Assembly: GCF_005280585.1 (NCBI RefSeq)
Contig: NZ_SZVO01000027.1
Span: 1-56,987, forward strand
Direction: 5' to 3'
Length of the DNA: 56,987 bases
Source: Dyadobacter frigoris
GTDB lineage: Bacteria; Bacteroidota; Bacteroidia; Cytophagales; Spirosomataceae
Shown here one piece after another: positions 8,788 to 17,582 of the stretch (positions within the stretch are counted from its first letter, which is position 1; every line of letters begins with the position of its first letter). The position numbers were made by a program, and so were the translations under genes. The notes under the pieces were generated by a model. It was not told the origin of the DNA. It saw nothing but the letters and a program-made list of their open reading frames with translations, and did not search any database.

Positions 8788-9952
8788 TCAAACTTCTGTT
8801 TGGAGTGAAGAAGATTTTATTTTCTTCACCTTTTTTGGTTTGGCAAACCTGCTTTTTCCCCACCATACGTAAGCTCCTGTTAAGGGGAGCGTGGCACAAA
8901 TGAGACTTACCAGGAAGTACAAAATTTTGGTCGGAATTATTTCCTATCGCGCCTACATGTATTGCGTAATTCGTTCTTCTAAGCCAGTCTGCCAGCTTCA
9001 GATTATCGATATGGACCTGTGTAGAAGGTAGTTGTTTGAATGTGTATTGGTCGAGATAAACGTATCTCCATGAGCCGTTGTACATGTCCGTGCAAAGCTC
9101 AATCGGTTCGGAAGGTTCGTCCGGGAAGGAAACGATTATCGCGTCTTTATTGTAAGTGCCAATTTCTGTGATTCCTTTTTTGAAAGCAAGATCTACATTT
9201 TTCAACATGACGTCACCCGCTATTTTGGTTGTGTCGGAAAGAGAATTGACATAAGGGGCCGGAGATTTTCCGCCTGAACTTAGCCAGTATACGCCTTGGG
9301 AAAACCATGCGAAACTCATCACCAATCCTGTCATGGTGATTATTAAAGCAACAAGTAGTGAATAAAATCCAAGCACATTATGAAGGTCATAATTAACGCG
9401 CTTGAACTTGGCTCTCCATTTAATTTTAAAACTTTTGTCGCGGGTTGATTTATTCCATTTTTTTGGCCACCATAAAATCAAACCGGAAATAAGTAAAACG
9501 AAAAATATCAATGTGGCGTAAGAAACGATAATTTGGCCAATTTTGGTTTTGCCAATTTTTGCTTCGATCCAAAGTGATGTATGTCCTTCAAGAATGAAGT
9601 GGAAAAAATCTTCTTCGTTCACAATCGCTACGACATCGGCGGTGTAAGGATTGACATAAACAGTTGAATCAGAATTCATGCTGATGCTGGCCGTTCTTTT
9701 ATGACCATAATACCAGATTCCACTGATTTCCTTGCCCGGAAAGTGGGTAGAAACTTTACTTTTAATAACGGATGGAAGCAAGTATTCAGCGTTTTTCGGT
9801 CTTTCTACTTGAAGCCAATCCTGGGTCAAAGATTTAAATTCCTGCTCAAAAACCAGTATACAACCGGTCAGTGCGACGATAAAAACAATAATTCCGGAAA
9901 TCAGGCCAAGCCATAAATGAAGCCAGGCGTTTATCTTTTTAAATCTTATCAT
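8788..9952 (-). pseudogene. PepSY-associated transmembrane protein (XusC-like), frameshifted near its C terminus
   Basis: Inner-membrane PepSY-TM protein. TM1 (about 12-34: LHLWLGLISGIIVFIVALTG), a periplasmic PepSY region, TM2 (about 137-163) and TM3 (about 193-217) lie in one frame. After HVGAIGN the frame is lost and the apparent product ends in a non-membrane tail at 8777. Removing one base near 8935-8942 restores IPTKILYFLVSLICATLPL and TGAYVWWGKSR, the expected fourth helix, with a TGA stop at 8788 (about 387 residues). These proteins are thought to reduce or handle iron in siderophore uptake. The gene is the third in an operon-like run after the TonB receptor and the DUF4374 lipoprotein. 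The indel may be a true mutation or a read error in AATAATT. Confidence 0.8.
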
Positions 9953-10014
9953 TTGAGCAGGATATTGTAAACTGTCCGGAATTTCCGGACAGTTTAAATT
10001 CAGTTTTTTAAAGC

Positions 10015-11217
10015 TTATTTCATTTTGTCAAGACGAAGAACCCAGTCGTAACCGCCGATCATTTCCATGCCGGTTTTTACGGTTTGAGCGGCGATGTCAT
10101 AGATGTAGACATAGTCTTTACCTGTTTCTGCGTTTGTGATCATGTAAACTTTACCGTCTTCCACGATGATATTTTGAATGTAAGCATCTCCGTCATTAGG
10201 GATTTCAGAAAGTTTTCTGATGATTTTTCCAGTTTCAAGATCCATTACTGCAAAAGCATAAATATGCGTTGAACCTGTAATGGCAGGATCAATGTATTTA
10301 TAAATTGCTTTTGTGTCTCCGATATACCATAAACCAACGCCCTGATATCCTAATGTTGCCTGATTTACGTTATAGCTGGCATCCAGTTCCGTGGTTCCTT
10401 TTTTGATACGATAAATAGCAGATTGCTTAACCGACAAATTGCTGTTTTCAACATTCGTAGCGAAATAGGTATTACCGCTTTCATCAACAAATGAAGAAGA
10501 CAACCAAAGTTTGTTTGTACCCGGTCCTGCTGATGTTGTGCTTGATAACGTTTTGTCATATTTCAAAGTGGTGTAATCTACAACCCCGATGTATGCTTTG
10601 TTTTGCCATGGATTAGGCCAGTCGCTGCTATATCCAAACTGAACAAAAACTTTTCCGTTTGTATATTCAATATTTCCAAGGTTGTAGTAACTAAATCCGG
10701 TAGGAATTGCAGGAGCATCCAGTACTCCGTTTGTCATTTTCAACGTTTCGGTATCAATCACCGAATACTGCATTTTGTTCTGGTCACCGTTTGTTCCTAC
10801 AACAAATAATGTTGTTTCGTTGATCCAGGTAAATCCTGAAACGTCAGCCAAATGCGTATAAGGAACTTCCAAAACAGTACTGTAAAGTTCTTTTTCGTAT
10901 TTAAATTTCGAAAAACGGCCGGTGGTTGTGTTGTAATAATAGTAAAATCCACCCTTTGTAATAATTCCGTAAGCAGATTTTCCCGTTACTTCTGCACCAT
11001 GGCCGGTAAGGTCAATTGACCCTTCTGTCAATGAATTTGTTGCCAAAACATACTGCGTTGTATTTGGCCAGCTACCGATTTGCAGCCACACAGTATATTT
11101 TTCCTGGGTTTCAACTGCCGTTGGTGTATCGTCATCATCGTCGCTGCTGCACGAGTTCAGAAATGGAATCAGCGCGAGTGCTATTAAAAACGGATAAAGC
11201 TTAAATTTTTTAAACAT
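10015..11217 (-). CDS. DUF4374 surface lipoprotein (XusB-like, putative siderophore binder)
   Basis: The 400-residue lipoprotein has a type II signal with lipobox Cys23 (FLNSC) followed by an Asp-rich SSDDDDDT stretch, which fits export to the cell surface in Bacteroidota. The rest matches the DUF4374 beta-propeller pattern: KYTVWLQIGSWPNTTQYVLA, a mid-region with short blade repeats, and the end DYVYIYDIAAQTVKTG. As I recall, the family includes Bacteroides XusB, which captures ferric enterobactin for the XusA receptor. The gene lies 57 bp downstream of the receptor gene and 62 bp upstream of the PepSY gene, the XusA-B-C order. Confidence 0.85.
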   Translation of the reverse strand: MFKKFKLYPFLIALALIPFLNSCSSDDDDDTPTAVETQEKYTVWLQIGSWPNTTQYVLATNSLTEGSIDLTGHGAEVTGKSAYGIITKGGFYYYYNTTTGRFSKFKYEKELYSTVLEVPYTHLADVSGFTWINETTLFVVGTNGDQNKMQYSVIDTETLKMTNGVLDAPAIPTGFSYYNLGNIEYTNGKVFVQFGYSSDWPNPWQNKAYIGVVDYTTLKYDKTLSSTTSAGPGTNKLWLSSSFVDESGNTYFATNVENSNLSVKQSAIYRIKKGTTELDASYNVNQATLGYQGVGLWYIGDTKAIYKYIDPAITGSTHIYAFAVMDLETGKIIRKLSEIPNDGDAYIQNIIVEDGKVYMITNAETGKDYVYIYDIAAQTVKTGMEMIGGYDWVLRLDKMK

Positions 11218-11274
11218 GATGGTTAGTGATATTAATAGATAGTTATTGGATATTAAAGTGAAAATGCAATGAGA

Positions 11275-13647
11275 TTATCTTAGGAAATAACGCATCTTCA
11301 CAGAGAATGCGCGACCTGGTTTCTGTAAACGGAAATTGTCAAAAGCCAGATTGTTGGTGAAATTGCGGCATTCCAGAGAGAGATTGTAACGACCGTTGTT
11401 CCATGAATTTGAGATTGAGGCATTGTGTACGTATTGGTCCGGAATTGTACTTTTGCTGGCTTTGCTGCCGTAAGCTTCCCAGGTAAGATAAAACCAGTGC
11501 ACATACTGCGTGCTCAGATTGAACTGCATTCTCGAAGCTTTTCCAAGGATATTATTTCTACCGATGCTCAAATCTGCGTTGCCAAAAAGCCATGGCTGAT
11601 TTGGAATTTTATTCAAATAAGTAGCTTCCGGAATGCCGCTGGTTGTTCCAACGGAGTATTTGGTATTGTTGATTGCATTCTGGTAGCTGATGTTTGTATT
11701 GAAATACAAAAGGTCACCATAGTTGTATTTGATATCACCTTCCAGCCCGTTTACTTTTACTTTTGAAGTATTTTCGTATCGGCTTACGCTGGAATTTGAT
11801 TTGTAAACGACTGCATAGATAAAGTCGTTTGCATTACGGTAAAACCAGGAACCTTCAATGAACAATTTGTGCTTGTTCATCGTAAAGCCATAAAAAGCAC
11901 CAATATTTACGTTTTTGCTGGATTCTGGTTTAAGGTCAAGATTGGCGATAACCGTATAACCATTGCCGAACATTTCGCCAACTTCCTGTAAACGGTATGC
12001 TTTTTCAAAAGAAGCTTTTACACCAAGATCAGGAAGGATTTTGAACCGCGAAGCAATTCCATAACCCTGATACGTTTGTGAATCGTTGGCTTTTGCATAT
12101 TCGCCCGATGCCGAAACGTATCTTGACTGTTGAACGCTCAATCCATAAAATTTACCAAAAAGTGTATTTGTTAAACGGTCCTTCAACAAATTCTGCTGAT
12201 AAGCTGCGCCAATGATATTTTTGGACAAAATTCCCGGTATATCCGCACGATCGCTCAGAAGCTCATCATAAGTTTCATTCTTAAGATGATCGTAGGTATA
12301 ATTTATATTGAAAGAATGTACCGGTGATAATTGATAGCCAACATTTGCCCGCGCAAACGTTCTTGGACGGTTAATATTAGTGATTGTTTTCGTTCCGCTA
12401 ATCTCTGCAAGACTCGTTTTTACTCGTGAACCGTCCCAATAATATTTATAACTCGAAGTATCTGTTACGACATAATTGTCAACGGATCTTGAAGCGAAGA
12501 CATTGGCGTTAAGTCCTTTAATAAAAAGATTGTCTTTTTTATAGCGAAGAGATCCATTATAGGCGTGTCCGTTTTTTGTAACAGCACCATAAACCACATC
12601 CTGGCGTGTACCTGTTTGAATATCCTGATCTGTGCCGGAATAAGAGAATCCAAGAAAAAAGACATCAGCCCATTTTTTATTAATTACTCCCAGTTCAAGC
12701 TGGCCCATAGCCGATTTATATTGGTCATGGAATCTTCTGAAATCTTTGTTTACATATTTATACTGCGCTTCATCCCAGATTTCCATACCACGCATGATAT
12801 AGTTGTTATCCGAATAATTCGCGAATGCGCTTGCTTTAACAATCAGACCTTTTGCAGTACTATATTGTCCGTTCAAAGCCAATCGGTGGGTGTTGAATGA
12901 GCCAATACTGTAACTTGCATCCAGATAATTATTAATATTTTGGTTGGTAATAATATTCACAGCACCACCCAAAGCATCAGAACCAAGGCTTACCGGGACA
13001 ACACCTTTATAAACTTCCATTCTTTCGGCAAGGTTAACAGGAATGTTGTTTAGCGACATGGTGCTTCCCATCAATTCCAGCGGAACGCCGTCAAGAAAAA
13101 ATTTCACCGCCTTTCCGGAAAGCCCGTTAATTGAGAAATTAAAATCCGAACCAACTCCGCCCTCTTCACGGACACGAATTCCGGCAGTTTTGTTTAATAC
13201 CTGATTTAAATCGGAAGTAGTATTGGCAAATCTTTTGGTTTCGATGGCGTTAACAGTAAAAGCCTGTTCCCGGACTTCCTGGGTTTCCGTTTTTCCATGA
13301 ACGGTTACTTCGTCAATATTTTTTGTGTCACTTTTTAATGTAAAACCCGATTTAAGGTGCTGACCGCTTTTTAGCGTCACTGCTTTTGACTGGGTAACAT
13401 GGCCGACAGACGAAATAGTCAGTGTGTAATTTCCTGGTTTGGAGATATTTAATTTGTAAAATCCTTCCGAATCTGTTTGCGTGCCTGTCGAAGTTCCCTT
13501 CAAAGTAACACTCACACCGGGAAGTGTCGAACCGTCTTCATCCTGAACGGTACCGGAAATTATTATCGGCGTTTGCGCATGAGCTGCAACGCCCAAAAAG
13601 AGTAAACTAATAAGAAAAATGGAGAGTAGAAACTTACCTGGCTGCAT
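11275..13647 (-). CDS. TonB-dependent siderophore receptor (XusA-like)
   Basis: A 790-residue receptor with a signal peptide (1-25, ending AHAQ), a carboxypeptidase-regulatory-like domain (about 27-110: ISGTVQDEDGSTLPGVSVTL), a plug (about 125-240: VLNKTAGIRVREEGGVGSDF, FFLDGVPLELMG, VPVSLGSDALGGAVNI) and a 22-strand-type barrel ending FSVKMRYFLR with the terminal aromatic signature. It would import a ferric chelate using TonB energy. It heads the run receptor - DUF4374 - PepSY. A sigma-dependent promoter-like motif at 13714-13740 matches one upstream of the anti-sigma gene. Confidence 0.93.
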   Translation of the reverse strand: MQPGKFLLSIFLISLLFLGVAAHAQTPIIISGTVQDEDGSTLPGVSVTLKGTSTGTQTDSEGFYKLNISKPGNYTLTISSVGHVTQSKAVTLKSGQHLKSGFTLKSDTKNIDEVTVHGKTETQEVREQAFTVNAIETKRFANTTSDLNQVLNKTAGIRVREEGGVGSDFNFSINGLSGKAVKFFLDGVPLELMGSTMSLNNIPVNLAERMEVYKGVVPVSLGSDALGGAVNIITNQNINNYLDASYSIGSFNTHRLALNGQYSTAKGLIVKASAFANYSDNNYIMRGMEIWDEAQYKYVNKDFRRFHDQYKSAMGQLELGVINKKWADVFFLGFSYSGTDQDIQTGTRQDVVYGAVTKNGHAYNGSLRYKKDNLFIKGLNANVFASRSVDNYVVTDTSSYKYYWDGSRVKTSLAEISGTKTITNINRPRTFARANVGYQLSPVHSFNINYTYDHLKNETYDELLSDRADIPGILSKNIIGAAYQQNLLKDRLTNTLFGKFYGLSVQQSRYVSASGEYAKANDSQTYQGYGIASRFKILPDLGVKASFEKAYRLQEVGEMFGNGYTVIANLDLKPESSKNVNIGAFYGFTMNKHKLFIEGSWFYRNANDFIYAVVYKSNSSVSRYENTSKVKVNGLEGDIKYNYGDLLYFNTNISYQNAINNTKYSVGTTSGIPEATYLNKIPNQPWLFGNADLSIGRNNILGKASRMQFNLSTQYVHWFYLTWEAYGSKASKSTIPDQYVHNASISNSWNNGRYNLSLECRNFTNNLAFDNFRLQKPGRAFSVKMRYFLR

Positions 13648-13713
13648 CGGATTAGCTATAAATACTGGTTATTAAGAATCAGACTAATTCATAGTTTGAC
13701 CTTTTCAAGCAGT

Positions 13714-13740
13714 AGTAGCATAATCGGATGTTTACCGAAG
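13714..13740 (-). promoter_or_regulatory. Putative ECF-sigma promoter of the receptor operon
   Basis: On the minus strand CTTCGGTAAAC, a 7-base spacer and TATGCTACT lie about 67 bp before the receptor start. The same arrangement (CTTCGTAAAAC, 7 bases, TATGCTACT) precedes the anti-sigma gene. Identity is 18 of 20 positions with equal spacing. By inference this is the recognition site of the sigma factor at 15786-16325. Confidence 0.6.
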
Positions 13741-13801
13741 TTGGAAATTAAAAAAAGATAAGTTTTTTTTTCGAAGTGCAGTTTTCTAATACGTTTGGCC
13801 G

Positions 13802-15034
13802 CTAATCTTCAAAAAGTTTTTCAATGCGAAGTATATAATCGATTGCTCCATTCAGTTTTAAACCTTTTGTCAGGCTTTCGGTTTTGGGATTATATATCCA
13901 GATGTAATTTCCTCCCGTATCGGAGTTGATGGAAAGATAAACGATACCATTCTCGACAAGAACGCATTGACGTGAAGTGCCTTTATCAAGAGGAAGATCA
14001 AGTTTTTTAGCCGTTTTTTGTTTCAGATCAAGTACATAAAATTCTATGTGCGGGACTTTATAATGATCTTCAACTCCTGTGAAAAGATCTCTTCTTTCGC
14101 TACGCAGAATGGCTTTTCCGTCACCAATATTCCATAGGCCATAAGCATGATTTTTAATGGATTCAGAAATGTTCCAGAAGAAAGTGCTATCTATGGAATC
14201 CTGATCCTTCCTGATCCTGTACAATGCTGTTGGCTTATCAGGATGATTTCCAAAGGCAATTCCCGGGCAGGTCAGGAAATAAAAGTCTCCACCTTCATCT
14301 TTAAATGTATTAGGCTGAGCAGTATTGGCCCCTCCCGGATAGGTGGATCTGGTATCTTTTAAAGTTTTTTGCCATTTAAGTTCCGGATAACTTAATATGT
14401 CAACATAGGCAGTATCTGTTGTTGTGAAATTCTGAGAGGTTATTTCATGATAGCTATATCCAATCAGCAATTGTTTATTTGTGAGTTCAGAAAAACCGAC
14501 AGACATAGAATTAAATGGAGCTTTTGGCAGCGCAACCGGCATAACTCCAATGTTAGCTTTCATGGTTTTGACATTCACTCTGGCATAACTTAGCTTTGAA
14601 ATTTTCCGGTCGTAGGATATTAACAATACAGTATCCGGATGAACCCAGTTATAATTATCCAGATAAATCAACGGTGAAATTTCGACAGAATCAACTGGAA
14701 CGTACCGATTATTTTCAATCGTATACTTTAAGAAATAATGCGTTTTTCTTTCAATCCGGTAATAAAATCCGTCCCTGACAATAAGATCAAACCAGATTTG
14801 CTTTGGGTACGTTCTGGCGCCATTTTTTATTGGATCGATTTCTCCGGAAGACAAGTCGTCCGCCTGGATGATGTATTCCTTATAATCTTTGGCCATCGTA
14901 TAAATACTATACTTTTTACGTTCCAGACTCTGTTTTTCTGAACAGCCGGTTATAAAGCCAATACCAATAACAAAGAGAATTTTTAAAGTAGTCAGGTTGA
15001 CTTGGGCACGCATCATTACCGGGAAAGATTTCAA
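13802..15034 (-). CDS. Second DUF4374 lipoprotein, coupled to the anti-sigma gene
   Basis: A 410-residue lipoprotein with lipobox Cys31 (FITGC) and a DUF4374-like body: KYSIYTMAKDYKEYIIQADD, LLIGYSYHE, and the ending GGNYIWIYNPKTESLTKGLK that parallels the paralogue at 10015. Overall similarity to that protein is modest. It lacks the Asp-rich stretch after the lipid-modified Cys that would favour surface export, so it may stay on the periplasmic side. Its start overlaps the stop of the anti-sigma gene (ATGA at 15031-15034), indicating translational coupling. A role in sensing or handing over the siderophore is inference. Starts at Met7 or Met8 are also possible. Confidence 0.75.
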   Translation of the reverse strand: MKSFPVMMRAQVNLTTLKILFVIGIGFITGCSEKQSLERKKYSIYTMAKDYKEYIIQADDLSSGEIDPIKNGARTYPKQIWFDLIVRDGFYYRIERKTHYFLKYTIENNRYVPVDSVEISPLIYLDNYNWVHPDTVLLISYDRKISKLSYARVNVKTMKANIGVMPVALPKAPFNSMSVGFSELTNKQLLIGYSYHEITSQNFTTTDTAYVDILSYPELKWQKTLKDTRSTYPGGANTAQPNTFKDEGGDFYFLTCPGIAFGNHPDKPTALYRIRKDQDSIDSTFFWNISESIKNHAYGLWNIGDGKAILRSERRDLFTGVEDHYKVPHIEFYVLDLKQKTAKKLDLPLDKGTSRQCVLVENGIVYLSINSDTGGNYIWIYNPKTESLTKGLKLNGAIDYILRIEKLFED

Positions 15035-15702
15035 ATATTAAACTGATCCATAATCTGCCTTTTTACAATTGGCGGCAAACCCATCAGCAGTTTTTCATCC
15101 ATTACAATCAACTCGTTATCTTTCTTGTTTCTGTAATTAAGTGCGATGTAAGTTTCTCCTTTTTTAAAATTCATTTTACCGGTATTTCTCTTGGTATTTG
15201 TACATATATCTTTGAAAGAGAGGTCGATGTCTTTTTTAGGGCTGATTAATATAGTCCCGCAGAAATCAATTAAACCGGTGTTTGCATCAATACGCGCGTT
15301 ACTTTCGGGTCCCAAAGAGATGGTGTAATCTTTGGAATCAATCTCCTGATTTTCTGATAAGGAAGTATTCACAGAGGTGGTTATGGATTCCTTTTTGGGT
15401 ATTCTCAGTATTAAAAATGAAAGAGCAATTAAAAGCAAAACACTGGCGGCAGCCACTAAACCAATACTATTAAATCCTGAAAGGCTAATGAATTTAAATT
15501 TCTTTTCTTCTTTTGAAGTGGGTAATGAAGAAGAAATGTTTTGCCACATTTCGGCTTTTACATTTTCTTTGTGAAGGTTTTCTGGTAGAATAATTTCTAT
15601 CTCAGTATCGTCGTCGAGCAACCAATTTTCCACCATAGCAGATTCTTCGGGAGTACATTCTCCCTTATGGTATTTTTCGATAAGCTCTTTACTAACCTTC
15701 AT
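15031..15702 (-). CDS. FecR-like transmembrane anti-sigma factor
   Basis: The 223-residue protein has an N-terminal cytoplasmic anti-sigma region (EKYHKGECTPEESAMVENWL, typical of Bacteroidota FecR proteins), one transmembrane helix (about 80-100) and a periplasmic part with FecR-like strands (ISLGPESNARIDANTGLIDF). It is shorter than the usual 300-400 residues and lacks the C-terminal receptor-contact region. It would hold the sigma factor encoded upstream inactive until a signal arrives. The gene overlaps the second DUF4374 gene by 4 bp and has its own promoter-like motif at 15743-15769. Confidence 0.78.
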   Translation of the reverse strand: MKVSKELIEKYHKGECTPEESAMVENWLLDDDTEIEIILPENLHKENVKAEMWQNISSSLPTSKEEKKFKFISLSGFNSIGLVAAASVLLLIALSFLILRIPKKESITTSVNTSLSENQEIDSKDYTISLGPESNARIDANTGLIDFCGTILISPKKDIDLSFKDICTNTKRNTGKMNFKKGETYIALNYRNKKDNELIVMDEKLLMGLPPIVKRQIMDQFNI

Positions 15703-15742
15703 GAAAGCCTCTTTTTAGAATACAGAAGTACTTTTTAGTAAA

Positions 15743-15769
15743 AGTAGCATATCTGACGGTTTTACGAAG
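15743..15769 (-). promoter_or_regulatory. Putative ECF-sigma promoter of the anti-sigma operon
   Basis: On the minus strand CTTCGTAAAAC, a 7-base spacer and TATGCTACT lie about 41 bp before the anti-sigma start. It matches the motif before the TonB receptor. The upstream half lies within a hairpin, TGACGG-N10-CCGTCA, that may also end the sigma gene transcript. Confidence 0.6.
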
Positions 15770-15785
15770 CCGTCAATTAATAAAA

Positions 15786-16325
15786 TCAGCAGGAATATTC
15801 TGAAAGATGGGATTTGAGAGAAGTTATTGCTTTGGAAATATGATACTCCACAGCTCTTTCCGAAATTAAAAGATCCACAGCGATTTCTTTATTGGAAAGT
15901 CCTTGTTCCCTGCTCATTTTGAAAACTTTACGGCATTGAGATGGTAAAGTTTCTATTAACGAAGTGATCCTTTCTTTTAGGCTGCTTACCATAACTTCAT
16001 TTTCTGTATAATTTAGTGAAGCAACCTGGCTTTTAACAATATTTTCGTGATGCTGTTCACGAATTTTTTTGTTTCTGATATATTCGAAGACCTTGAATTT
16101 GGCCGAACGAACAAGATATCTCTCTACGGATTGATTAATTTCAAGTTCATCTTTTCTTTCCCAAAGCGACTTGAATATTTCCTGGACCATTCCTTTGGCG
16201 GGCTCTGTTTCTCCCAGATTGGCATAACAAACTGAAAAGACTTTCTCCCAATATAAATTGTAGATTTCCTTAAAGGAATCTTCGTCAATTCTGAATGAGA
16301 TTTTTTCTGGCTGATCGATATGCAT
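15786..16325 (-). CDS. ECF-type RNA polymerase sigma-70 factor
   Basis: A 179-residue ECF sigma factor. Region 2 (about 15-80) has FKEIYNLYWEKVFSVCYANL and VERYLVRSAKFKVFEYIRNKK. Region 4 (about 122-172) has LIETLPSQCRKVFKMSREQGLSNKEIA and the helix-turn-helix ISERAVEYHISKAITSL. The QCRKVF/SNKEIA pattern is typical of the Bacteroides expansion family, whose members usually sit next to a FecR-type anti-sigma gene, as here (83 bp gap). It probably transcribes the anti-sigma/DUF4374 operon and the receptor operon. Confidence 0.93.
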   Translation of the reverse strand: MHIDQPEKISFRIDEDSFKEIYNLYWEKVFSVCYANLGETEPAKGMVQEIFKSLWERKDELEINQSVERYLVRSAKFKVFEYIRNKKIREQHHENIVKSQVASLNYTENEVMVSSLKERITSLIETLPSQCRKVFKMSREQGLSNKEIAVDLLISERAVEYHISKAITSLKSHLSEYSC

Positions 16326-16513
16326 AAGAAATCGGATGTCTTACAAGACAATCTGTTTGCAAATATATATTCTTATTTATATCTAGTCCAAATAATTTGA
16401 AAATAATTTGAAAACATGGTGATAATTTTTGAGGTTGACTAAAAACTTTTTAAGGGGTAAGGAATAGTTGGTTTCAAAAAATAATATTAATCAATAAGTG
16501 TTTGCATTAAAAC

Positions 16514-16980
16514 AGGAAGCTCCGAAGGAGCCACGAAACATGATTTTGAATTTATTATCTATAAACAGGAAGCTCTAACGAGCTATTCCTCGGCAATTCC
16601 GAATTCCTGCCCTTTTCAGGGCATCCTGTTTATAGCAAAGCGATGGAATTATTATTTCCTAACTCCATCGGAGTTTCCTGCTAGTCTCCGAAGGAACCAC
16701 GAAACATGATTTTGAATTTATTATCTATAAACAGGAAGCTCTAACGAGCTATTCCTCGGCAATTCCGAATTCCTGCCCTTTTCACAGGGCATCCTGTTTA
16801 TAGCAAAGCGATGGAATTATATATTTCCTAACTCCATCGGAGTTTCCTGCTAGTCTCAGGAAGCTCCGAAGGAGCCACGAAACATGATTTTGAATTTATT
16901 ATCTATAAACAGGAAGCCCTAACGAGCTATTCCTCCGCAATTCCGAATTCCTGCCCTTTTCAGGGATACTGTTTATAGTA
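16514..16980. repeat. Three-copy hairpin-rich tandem repeat
   Basis: Three copies begin at 16521, 16687 and 16865 (periods 166 and 178 bp); the third stops near 16980 without its second half. Each carries GCTCCGAAGGAGC-like and AACTCCATCGGAGTT-like hairpins around a 72-75 base core (16561-16633, 16727-16801, 16905-16976). In copy 1 the core closes with ATAAACAGGA/TCCTGTTTAT and holds two hairpins (AGCTC/GAGCT and TGCCCT/AGGGCA) with a weak CGG/CCG stem between, a cloverleaf-like fold. Copy 2 has 2 extra loop bases; copy 3 has base changes that break pairs. No coding frame crosses it. It resembles dispersed Bacteroidota palindromic repeats. Confidence 0.85.
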
Positions 16981-17221
16981 ATAGTGTTAAGAAGTTATTT
17001 GTTATGGCCAGAATCCGTTTTCTTATCCGAACAAATACTTGGTAAACTTCACAAAATAAATTACCAATACTGGGAAATGATGACATTATTAATTTAGAAT
17101 CCGGATGGTGACTTTGTACGCGTCGGAGGAATTTTCCCCGGCTGTCTTGTGGAGGGTTAGAAATAAAGACAATCGGTAAAACATTAGCTATCTTTACCGT
17201 TCTGAAAAATTAAGATTTGAA
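16981..17221. other. Intergenic, nothing recognised
   Basis: Between the repeat array and the small gene at 17222 I see no coding frame, RNA gene or clear promoter. A TATCTTTA close to the -7 consensus lies near 17190 but lacks the final G and a -33 partner. The stretch upstream of the array (16326-16513) is also empty apart from the probable promoter region of the sigma gene. Confidence 0.5.
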
Positions 17222-17410
17222 ATGGCAGTACAAAAATATAATGACCGGGTAAAAGTTAAAGTGAAGAATCATCCGGATACCTGGATGATTCTGGAACATG
17301 AGAATATCAAAAAAGGAGCAACGACAAAATTTACGGGTAAGGTAAAATGCAGAAATGTGACCACCGGGGAAGTGAAATTTTTTAGCGAAAACAGTTGCGA
17401 ACTGGCTTAG
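17222..17410 (+). CDS. Small basic hypothetical protein
   Basis: The 62-residue protein is basic and strand-rich: residues 1-20 alternate charged and valine residues (YNDRVKVKVKNHPDTWMILE) and the second half contains TTKFTGKVKCRNVTTGEVKF. It has no signal peptide or membrane helix and no family I recognise. A strong terminator follows within 25 bp, which supports a real monocistronic gene. An SH3-like or OB-like small barrel is conceivable but unproven. Confidence 0.6.
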   Translation: MAVQKYNDRVKVKVKNHPDTWMILEHENIKKGATTKFTGKVKCRNVTTGEVKFFSENSCELA

Positions 17411-17431
17411 TCAAAAATCTCACTTTTATAT

Positions 17432-17468
17432 AAATCTGGTATCTGTTAAGCAGGTACCAGATTTTTTT
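17432..17468 (+). terminator. Terminator of the small gene
   Basis: AAATCTGGTATCTG pairs with CAGGTACCAGATTT (14 bp with one mismatch) around a 5-base loop, followed by a T-run. It directly follows the 62-codon gene. Confidence 0.85.
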
Positions 17469-17582
17469 GCTTCATGCGCTATTGAGTTCTTTGTTAGGGA
17501 ATACTGAAATTTGAGAAATATCAAATACAGTAGATTTGCTATGATCATTATTTATAATAGTAAATCCCTAATCCTTAGATTG

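Noticed and set aside
16561..16633. Cloverleaf core as a genuine tRNA gene
   Set aside because: The fold lacks a GGTTCGAATCC T arm, D-arm consensus and a proper anticodon loop, and it is repeated three times.
16514..16980. Repeat array as a CRISPR
   Set aside because: The units are 166-178 bp and nearly identical throughout, with no short repeat/unique spacer alternation and no cas genes.
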